From Croceimicrobium sp965656185 (GTDB lineage Bacteria; Bacteroidota; Bacteroidia; Flavobacteriales; Schleiferiaceae), in contig CBFHJH010000013.1 in NCBI GenBank assembly GCA_965656185.1, forward strand, positions 1 through 64,000: a stretch of DNA of 64,000 nt, read 5' to 3'. Under the pieces are notes generated by a model. It saw only the letters and a list, made by a program, of their open reading frames with translations. It did not search any database and was not told where the DNA came from. The translations under genes and the position numbers were made by a program. Position 1 is the first letter of the stretch, and every line of letters begins with the position of its first letter. Shown one piece after another: positions 23,279 to 29,781 of this stretch.

Positions 23279-24499
23279 TCAGTAATGCCAGATCGGACCG
23301 GCATTGGGATCGATAAAAACCGCGGCCGCAGCCTGTGGCAATGCCGTGGTATCGCCCGGACAACCATTGGCTCCCTGCACGGAAAGCACGCTAATATTAG
23401 TGGTCGAATTATACAAGCCTAAGCTTTTCACAGCGGTGCTGTCCGAAAAAGTATCGGTATAAGTGGAGTCGCCGTCGGTATAGGTCACGGTCCAGGGCCC
23501 GGCACTGCCATTGAAATTAAAAGTGGCGGTGTGCATGTTTCCCGGACATACACTATCGACCACGAGGCTCACCAGGGGTACCGGTAAAACATGAATTCGA
23601 AACTCGCTACTGTAAGTGGTCGTATTGTAAGGCTGTCTTACTTCAGTGGCCACTAGGACGTAATCGCCTGAAGCGGTAAAATCCCATTGCAACATTACAG
23701 CCGTATCTTGATGATCTGGAACATGAGTGGTATCGATAGTTCCACCGCTCGCCGAAGTAAAGGCCCATTGCCAGCTACTGCCGTCAAATGGATAAGGCAC
23801 TTCATGCTCGTATAAAGAACCGGCACAGAGCGTATCATACACCACATCATCGGGTCTACAATAACCGTAACCATTGTCATTATTTGGATCACTCACATCG
23901 ATGCCATCGATTTCAATATTATCGAACATCGCCATCGAAGTTTCACCATAAGACTTCATTTGCCACCTTATGTGATAGTTGCCACTAAAAGTAATCGGCA
24001 CCGTCGTTTGCACGTTTAGAGTAGGGTTACCATTGGGCCTTGCTCCACTGCTATCTATATAGGTGTAAGTGAATAAGGTGCTTACTATGTTCTCTCCCGG
24101 ATCGAGCAAAACCAGGCTCAATTCGCGAAAATCACCATCATTCACATTAAGCTTATGCCAGAAGCTAATATCTCTGGTGCCATTGAACATGATCAAAGGG
24201 CTGGTAAATGAATAGGCTGGGTCACCGTTATTAGCGGTTCCGATCAGGGCCTTTTTCTGATTGGCTGGAAACAAAGTGTTCTTGGTGGTGATCATCATAT
24301 TGCTCCTTTGCCAACAATCGCCGATCTGATTAACACTTTGATTAAAGTTTTGGTAGATAGTATTTCCGATCTGACCATTGCTTCCTGCACCGGTTCCGCC
24401 ACCGTTGCCGCCACCGCCATTTCCGCCGCCATTTCCTTGCGCCGCCAAGCCCATGCTCAGGAGACAGAAAAGACATAGATATAAAAACGTTCTAATCAT
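23279..24499 (-). CDS. Secreted protein C1 of duplicated T9SS-linked cassette
   Basis: The 406-residue protein has a signal peptide (MIRTFLYLCLFCLLSMGLAAQ) and then a Gly/Asn-rich linker of about 25 residues that C2 lacks. A jelly-roll-like region follows (YQNFNQSVNQIGDCWQ; SFWHKLNVNDGDFREL). Two Ig-like domains come next: YGYCRPDDVVYDTLCAG near residue 210 and VVDSVCPGNMHTATFNF near residue 315. The second Ig-like domain aligns with the last domain of A1 and A2, including the final PNAGPIWHY. It overlaps B1 by 4 nt (ATGA). No catalytic motif or sorting domain is recognised. Confidence 0.82.
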   Translation of the reverse strand: MIRTFLYLCLFCLLSMGLAAQGNGGGNGGGGNGGGTGAGSNGQIGNTIYQNFNQSVNQIGDCWQRSNMMITTKNTLFPANQKKALIGTANNGDPAYSFTSPLIMFNGTRDISFWHKLNVNDGDFRELSLVLLDPGENIVSTLFTYTYIDSSGARPNGNPTLNVQTTVPITFSGNYHIRWQMKSYGETSMAMFDNIEIDGIDVSDPNNDNGYGYCRPDDVVYDTLCAGSLYEHEVPYPFDGSSWQWAFTSASGGTIDTTHVPDHQDTAVMLQWDFTASGDYVLVATEVRQPYNTTTYSSEFRIHVLPVPLVSLVVDSVCPGNMHTATFNFNGSAGPWTVTYTDGDSTYTDTFSDSTAVKSLGLYNSTTNISVLSVQGANGCPGDTTALPQAAAAVFIDPNAGPIWHY

Positions 24500-25551
24500 C
24501 GCAGCAGGGTAAAATAGTTCGTATAATAATGCATTTCGCCCCGCATGTCTTCGATCTCAACCTTGTAAACATAGCTTCCCTGCAAACTAGGTTGAAAAGA
24601 CTCTGTTCCATCCCAGCCCTTTTTAAGACTGGTCTCGGTCCACTGATAGATAACTTCACCCCAACGATTGTAGACTCCTGCTACATAAGACTTGTGTCCT
24701 ACCCCGCTAAAGTTCCAAATATCATTACGACCGTCACCATTTGGCGTAAAAGCATTGGGAAAGTGAGCGGTAAACTCATCGTCTATATACAGGTACTTAT
24801 ACACCGTATCCATGCAATTCCCATTGCTCACGATCTGCATGATCTCATTCTTCCCAAAGGTGAAAAACTCCATTTTCACGGCATTACCTTGGTCCATCCA
24901 TTGGCCATTCAAATACCAGTCGATCAAACTATTGCTGCTGGCATTACCCTGAAAGTACAGGGAGAGTTCATTTCCGTATATCAGCGTATCGGGTATTCTA
25001 CTAATCGCGGCATCCGGCTTGGAATTCACCTTGATCGAGAAGGCTACGGTATCATTATCACAAGTACCGTTTAGAGCTACCAGATAAGTACTGGTATCGG
25101 CAGAGGCTACAAAGCTTTGGTAGCGATTGGTAGATCCTCCTTTCCACATATAATCTCCGTTGATCGTACTCTCTAAGATAATTACATCGCCTTCACACGC
25201 TTCGGTAGGGTATTTAGCCCTGGCCGATCTTGGCGCTGTTACCAATACTAGCGCTTCGCTAGTATCTCCGGGACAATTGTTTTCTTCGCTAATGGGTACC
25301 ACCTTCACGGTATGCAACCCGGCCGAAGCATTGGCCCAGCTCACCCAGACCACATTGCTATCTATTGGATTGCTGGTGATCTGCCCTTGCCCTACGCTCC
25401 ATTGGAAACGCACCTCGTTCTGATAAGTGACCGCTAATCTACTCGGTGGATCAAAAATACACACCGTATCGATAGGCACTTGCGATTGTGCGAACCCGAA
25501 GGAAGCGCAAAGGGCTAGGATTATAGCTCCTATGTACCCTTTACGATTCAA
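24496..25551 (-). CDS. T9SS type B sorting domain protein B1
   Basis: The 351-residue protein has a signal peptide (cleavage after FAQSQ or nearby), Ig-like segments with DSNVVWVSWANASAG and NGDYMWKGGSTNRYQ, and a C-terminal gliding-motility-associated domain. That domain includes HFPNAFTPNGDGRNDIWNF, YNRWGEVIYQW and a final FTLLR. This predicts export by the type IX system and attachment at the cell surface through a SprF/PorP-like protein, none of which is encoded nearby. It follows A1 by 9 nt and overlaps C1 by 4 nt, giving a three-gene operon repeated at 20446-23014. Confidence 0.9.
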   Translation of the reverse strand: MNRKGYIGAIILALCASFGFAQSQVPIDTVCIFDPPSRLAVTYQNEVRFQWSVGQGQITSNPIDSNVVWVSWANASAGLHTVKVVPISEENNCPGDTSEALVLVTAPRSARAKYPTEACEGDVIILESTINGDYMWKGGSTNRYQSFVASADTSTYLVALNGTCDNDTVAFSIKVNSKPDAAISRIPDTLIYGNELSLYFQGNASSNSLIDWYLNGQWMDQGNAVKMEFFTFGKNEIMQIVSNGNCMDTVYKYLYIDDEFTAHFPNAFTPNGDGRNDIWNFSGVGHKSYVAGVYNRWGEVIYQWTETSLKKGWDGTESFQPSLQGSYVYKVEIEDMRGEMHYYTNYFTLLR

Positions 25552-25560
25552 TTGCTAGGA

Positions 25561-26205
25561 TTAGTAATGGAATATCGCTCCCGCGTTTGGCGCCGGGAAA
25601 ATAGTTACGTTAGTGCTTGGTAAGGCATTAGGATCTGCGGCACAACCATTGGCATCAGATAAACCGGTAACCGTAATGGTTTGTGAAGTAGTGTAAGCCG
25701 GTAGAGCCACCGTATGCGGAGTGCTGGTGGCGGTAGTGCTGTACGTATTGGTACCATCGCTGTAGTCGATCGTCCAAGGTGCCGTACCGGTAAGATCGAA
25801 GGTCAAATTGCTGATAAAGCCTTCACAGACAGAGTCGGCCACAATTGCCACCGTTGGTAATGGTAAGATTATAATGTCCAATTCTACCGTGTCGCTCAAA
25901 CAACCATTTAAGGTAGTTTCTTGCACATATAAGGTGTAAGTACCTACCGTGGTCCCCCAGTCGATCTCGATGGTGGAGTTATTGGCGCTAACACTGGAAT
26001 CGATCGCACCGGCTGCGGGGTCACTTAACCACCAAGAATAAGAACTGGTGGTGATAGCACCGCTAACACCGTAAACAACATCGGCTTCACCGGCACAAAT
26101 GGTATCGGTGTAAGTAACCTGAGCAAAAGCACTGGTCGACAGCAAGAAGAACCCTGCTAGTAGTGCTAATTTCCCTAAGAATGAGTGGAGTAGTGATTTC
26201 ATCAA
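25561..26205 (-). CDS. Secreted protein A1 of duplicated T9SS-linked cassette
   Basis: The 214-residue protein has a signal peptide ending STSAFAQ. Two Ig/PKD-like domains follow, opening VTYTDTICAGEADVVYG and AIVADSVCEGFISNLTFDL, and the last residues are PAPNAGAIFHY. Almost every stretch aligns with A2. The shared pattern DSxC...TFD/NF...GTAPW recurs in C1's last domain. It heads the A1-B1-C1 operon. It is not a known enzyme; a structural or adhesive role on the cell surface is inferred from its neighbours. Confidence 0.82.
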   Translation of the reverse strand: MMKSLLHSFLGKLALLAGFFLLSTSAFAQVTYTDTICAGEADVVYGVSGAITTSSYSWWLSDPAAGAIDSSVSANNSTIEIDWGTTVGTYTLYVQETTLNGCLSDTVELDIIILPLPTVAIVADSVCEGFISNLTFDLTGTAPWTIDYSDGTNTYSTTATSTPHTVALPAYTTSQTITVTGLSDANGCAADPNALPSTNVTIFPAPNAGAIFHY

Positions 26206-26639
26206 TCTGACAATTTTTAATTATTATGCTTTTGGTTTTTTTGGGAAAACCGTCAGTCGATAAGATCAGGGGCGACCGCCCCGCAAACTCGGGAGCTTTA
26301 ATTCCCTAAGCTTGCTTTTTCTAAAGATAGCTGTCCTTCCCTTCAGCTTATCTCAATCTTGTTGTTCCCTTTAAGAAATGATTGGTCTATACACCCTGTT
26401 CCATTTCCTTTACCAAATGTGAGTAAAACATAATAATGAAGCATAATTGTCTAATGAACAGCACTTTAAACAAAAACAGGAAAGAATATCCCGCCAGTGG
26501 TACGGCACATTTTACGCTCAATCTCTATAGCGGCGGGGCTAAGTACCTGAAGTTCAGCACCAGCTAGTCTACGCAAAATTAAACAGTCCAAAACACCTTA
26601 AAATAGGAGCCTAAGGACTTATTGCAGAAAAATTAACAA
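26206..26639. other. Leader/intergenic region upstream of A1
   Basis: It contains a GC-rich hairpin (GGGGC/GCCCC, 26269-26282) and a weaker one (GGGA/TCCC, 26291-26306). These would lie in the A1 leader if transcription starts upstream of them, but no TAnnTTTG element is evident. LytTR-like repeats as found before A2 are absent; only a lone TCGATAAG occurs near 26257. A 43-codon ORF (26436-26567, plus strand) is present but has no support. Confidence 0.5.
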
Positions 26640-27455
26640 TTAGATAAAAGATTTCATCTCGCGCTGCAATTTCTGGGCGGCTGCCGCGGCGGCTTCTGCG
26701 AAATTCTCCTCACCACTAGCATAGATAATACCGCGTGAAGAATTGATCAATAAGGCAGGACTAGTTTTACCGTAACCATGTTTCATTACGTCTTCCACTT
26801 TTCCACCTTGCGCCCCTACCCCTGGCACTAAGAGAAAATGATCGGGGGCAATGGCCCGTACCTCTTTTAAGAACTCCGCTTTGGTGGCACCCACCACGAA
26901 CATCAATTCCTCGTCGCTACCCCAGCTTTGGGCATGCTTTAATACTTCTTCGAATAATCGGGGGCCTTTAGCTAAGGCCTCCAACTGAAAATCGCCTCCA
27001 CCCGGATTAGACGTCAGAGCCAATAGAATGGCCCATTTGCCTTCAAAGCCAAGAAAAGGCTCTACGCTATCGCTGCCCATATAGGGAGCTACGGTAACCG
27101 AATCAAAGGCCAATTGCTCAAAAAAGGCTTTCGCATAGCGCGCACCGGTATTGCCAATATCGCCACGCTTAGCATCCGCGATGGTAAAGACTTCAGGATA
27201 TTCGCTGTTCAAGTATTGAATGGTCTTCTCCAAGCTTTGCCAACCCTGTAAACCTTCCGCTTCATAAAAAGCTAGGTTCGGCTTATAGGCTACGGCATAT
27301 TCCGCCGTGGCATCGATAATAGCCTTATTAAAGGCAAAGATCGGGTCTGCTTCACTTAATAGATGTTCCGGAACTTTGGCTAAATCGGTGTCCAAGCCTA
27401 CACATAGAACCGACTGCTTCTTACTAATTTGTGCTTCTAAGGCCTTGCGATTCAT
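26640..27455 (-). CDS. pyrF: Orotidine 5'-phosphate decarboxylase
   Basis: This 271-residue enzyme catalyses the last step of UMP synthesis. It is the group II (long) form: SVLCVGLDTDLAKVP near the N-terminus, FNKAIIDATAEYAVAYKPN near 45, and the catalytic IADAKRGDIGNTG near residue 93. Length and motifs are complete. It is the last gene of a purM-prfA-pyrF run on the minus strand with 3-7 nt gaps, so the three are probably cotranscribed. Confidence 0.96.
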   Translation of the reverse strand: MNRKALEAQISKKQSVLCVGLDTDLAKVPEHLLSEADPIFAFNKAIIDATAEYAVAYKPNLAFYEAEGLQGWQSLEKTIQYLNSEYPEVFTIADAKRGDIGNTGARYAKAFFEQLAFDSVTVAPYMGSDSVEPFLGFEGKWAILLALTSNPGGGDFQLEALAKGPRLFEEVLKHAQSWGSDEELMFVVGATKAEFLKEVRAIAPDHFLLVPGVGAQGGKVEDVMKHGYGKTSPALLINSSRGIIYASGEENFAEAAAAAAQKLQREMKSFI

Positions 27456-27462
27456 AAGCTAT

Positions 27463-28533
27463 CTATTCGGCACCTTCCCGCATGCGCTCTGCGTTCTCGG
27501 CTAACATTAATTCGTCGATGAATTTTTGGATCTCCCCATTTACCACTTCACTCAAATTGTAAACGGTGAGGTTTATGCGGTGATCGGTTACCCTGCCTTG
27601 AGGGTAATTATAGGTCCTGATCTTGGCCGAACGATCGCCGGTTGAAACCAATGATTTCCTTTTATCGGAAATAGCGCTATTGTGCTTTTCCAACTCCATT
27701 TCGTACAACTTGGTACGCAGCATTTGCATTGCGCGTTCGCGGTTCCCCAACTGGGTGCGCTCCACCTGACAAACCACTACGATCCCGGTCGGCTTATGGG
27801 TTAATTGAACTTTGGTTTCCACCTTATTCACATTCTGACCACCAGCTCCGCCCGAACGGGAGGTCTGCATTTCAACGTCGGCTTCTTTAAGCTCCACGTC
27901 AACGTCTTCCGCTTCTGGTAAAACCGCCACGGTAGCTGCCGATGTGTGCACCCTACCTTGAGTTTCAGTAGCCGGAACTCGCTGTACACGATGTACCCCA
28001 CTTTCGAATTTCAAGGTACCGTATACGTCCTCGCCACTCACTTCCATAACGATTTCCTTATAACCGCCCATGGTGCCTTCACTGTAATCGACCACCTCGA
28101 TCTTCCAACCTTTCCCTTCGCAGTAACGAGTATACATCTTCGCCAAATCACCAGCAAAGATAGAGGCTTCGTCGCCGCCCGTCCCTGCTCTGATCTCTAA
28201 GACCGCGTTTTTCTCATCTTCGGGATCTTTGGGAATTAGCATAAAGCGAACCTTTTCCTCCAATTCCTCCAAGGCTGGTTCTACTTCTTCCAATTCCATC
28301 TTGGCCATCTCACGCATCTCCTCGTCGTCGCCCTCACTTATGATCGACTTAGCTTCGGCTAAACGCTCATTTAGTTCCATGTACTGGGCGCGAGCATCTA
28401 CGATCTTCTTTAGATCCTTATATTCTTTATTCAGCTTTACGTAACGCTTTTGATCGGCAATAATATCCGGCTGAATAATGAGGTCGTTTACCTCGTCGAA
28501 ACGCTGTTTGATCTGATCTAATTTCTCTTGCAT
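27463..28533 (-). CDS. prfA: Peptide chain release factor 1
   Basis: The 356-residue class I release factor recognises UAA and UAG. The catalytic GGQ lies in SGGAGGQNVNKVETKVQLTH near residue 230. The anticodon-like region near residue 190 has the PATE-type PVxT equivalent VPATETQGRVHTSAATVAV, which marks RF1 rather than RF2. The N-terminal helical domain is intact. It sits between purM and pyrF, with intergenic gaps of 3 and 7 nt. Confidence 0.97.
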   Translation of the reverse strand: MQEKLDQIKQRFDEVNDLIIQPDIIADQKRYVKLNKEYKDLKKIVDARAQYMELNERLAEAKSIISEGDDEEMREMAKMELEEVEPALEELEEKVRFMLIPKDPEDEKNAVLEIRAGTGGDEASIFAGDLAKMYTRYCEGKGWKIEVVDYSEGTMGGYKEIVMEVSGEDVYGTLKFESGVHRVQRVPATETQGRVHTSAATVAVLPEAEDVDVELKEADVEMQTSRSGGAGGQNVNKVETKVQLTHKPTGIVVVCQVERTQLGNRERAMQMLRTKLYEMELEKHNSAISDKRKSLVSTGDRSAKIRTYNYPQGRVTDHRINLTVYNLSEVVNGEIQKFIDELMLAENAERMREGAE

Positions 28534-28536
28534 CGA

Positions 28537-29721
28537 CTAGGCTTTATGGTATTCGAAGGCCCCGTGTTCTGACTTAATGCTCACTTTAGCCTCGGTTGCT
28601 TCTTCTACCCGTCCAATTACCTGGGCCTCTACATTAAAGCTTTCGCTGATGGCGATTATATCATCGGCCACTGCTGGGTTGCAATACAACTCCATGCGAT
28701 GTCCCATATTAAAGACCTCGTACATTTCCTTCCAAGCGGTTCCGGAAGAAGCCTGAATATGCTTAAATAAAGGCGGAGTAGTGAACAAATTATCCTTGAT
28801 CACATGATTACGATCTATAAAATGCAGCACCTTGGTTTGTGCCCCGCCACTGCAGTGTACCATGCCTTTTACCCCATCACGATGGTTTTTAAGCACCTTA
28901 GCAATGATCGGAGCATAGGTACGAGTGGGAGAAAGCACCAACTTTCCTGCGTCTAATGGACTGCCCTCTACCGCATCCAATAATTTTGATCCTCCGCTGT
29001 ATACCAATTCTTGCGGTACTTGCGGATCGAAGGATTCTGGATATTTCTCGGCTAAATAATGTGAAAACACATCATGTCTGGCCGAGGTAAGTCCATTACT
29101 CCCCATACCGCCATTGTATTCTTTCTCATAACTAGCCTGACCAAATGAGGATAGACCAACTATCACCTGACCTGGCGCAATGTTAGCATTATCGATCACC
29201 TCGCTCTTAGGCATACGCGCTACCACAGTAGAATCTACGATAATACTGCGCACCACGTCACCTACATCGGCCGTTTCACCCCCAGTGAGTACTAGGTTCA
29301 TTCCCAAATCATTCAATTCATCGATCAACTCTTGGGTGCCTTGGATCAAGGCAGCGATAACTTCGCCCGGTATTAAGTTTTTATTGCGACCAATGGTGGA
29401 GGATACCATAATAGGTACATCTACTGCTCCTACACAAAGCAGGTCGTCTATATTCATGATCAATGCATCCTGAGCAATGCCCTTCCATACACTCAAGTCA
29501 CCCGTCTCCTTCCAATACATATAGGCCAAGGAAGACTTGGTCCCGGCCCCATCAGCGTGCATTACTACACAGTGATCATCACTAGCGGAAAGAAAATCTG
29601 GAATGATCTTACAAAAAGCCTTAGGATATAAGCCCTTATCTAAATGCTTGATCGCGCGGTGTACTTCCTCTTTTTGAGAGCTCACCCCTCTTTGCGCGTA
29701 TTTGGACGATTGATCTTTCAT
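28537..29721 (-). CDS. purM: Phosphoribosylformylglycinamidine cyclo-ligase (AIR synthetase)
   Basis: The 394-residue protein forms aminoimidazole ribonucleotide in purine synthesis. It has the PurM-type N-terminal HADGAGTKSSLAYMY near residue 55, MNIDDLLCVGAVDVPI near 90, and TGGETADVGDVVRSIIVDST near 145. The C-terminal half has SPTRTYAPIIAKVL and MVHCSGGAQTKVLHF. It is longer than the E. coli enzyme (345) but fits the Bacteroidota form. The ATG at 29721 follows a TATTTTTG element by four bases. Confidence 0.94.
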   Translation of the reverse strand: MKDQSSKYAQRGVSSQKEEVHRAIKHLDKGLYPKAFCKIIPDFLSASDDHCVVMHADGAGTKSSLAYMYWKETGDLSVWKGIAQDALIMNIDDLLCVGAVDVPIMVSSTIGRNKNLIPGEVIAALIQGTQELIDELNDLGMNLVLTGGETADVGDVVRSIIVDSTVVARMPKSEVIDNANIAPGQVIVGLSSFGQASYEKEYNGGMGSNGLTSARHDVFSHYLAEKYPESFDPQVPQELVYSGGSKLLDAVEGSPLDAGKLVLSPTRTYAPIIAKVLKNHRDGVKGMVHCSGGAQTKVLHFIDRNHVIKDNLFTTPPLFKHIQASSGTAWKEMYEVFNMGHRMELYCNPAVADDIIAISESFNVEAQVIGRVEEATEAKVSIKSEHGAFEYHKA

Positions 29722-29725
29722 TTTG

Positions 29726-29733
29726 CAAAAATA
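29726..29733 (-). promoter_or_regulatory. Possible -7 element of purM
   Basis: TATTTTTG on the minus strand matches TAnnTTTG, with 4 nt to the ATG. It overlaps the T-tract of the upstream terminator, so it could be a coincidence of sequence composition; no -33 box is visible. Confidence 0.35.
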
Positions 29734-29736
29734 AAA

Positions 29737-29764
29737 AAGCGCCCCGAAGGCATTCGGGGCGCTT
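29737..29764 (-). terminator. Terminator of the OmpA-family gene
   Basis: A perfect 12-bp stem AAGCGCCCCGAA / TTCGGGGCGCTT with a 4-nt loop is followed on the minus strand by a run of T. It lies between the OmpA-family stop and purM. Confidence 0.9.
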
Positions 29765-29781
29765 ACTAATATTTTGAGAAT

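Noticed and set aside
26436..26567. 43-residue plus-strand ORF between A1 and pyrF
   Set aside because: No promoter, no recognisable domain and a short length; left as intergenic.
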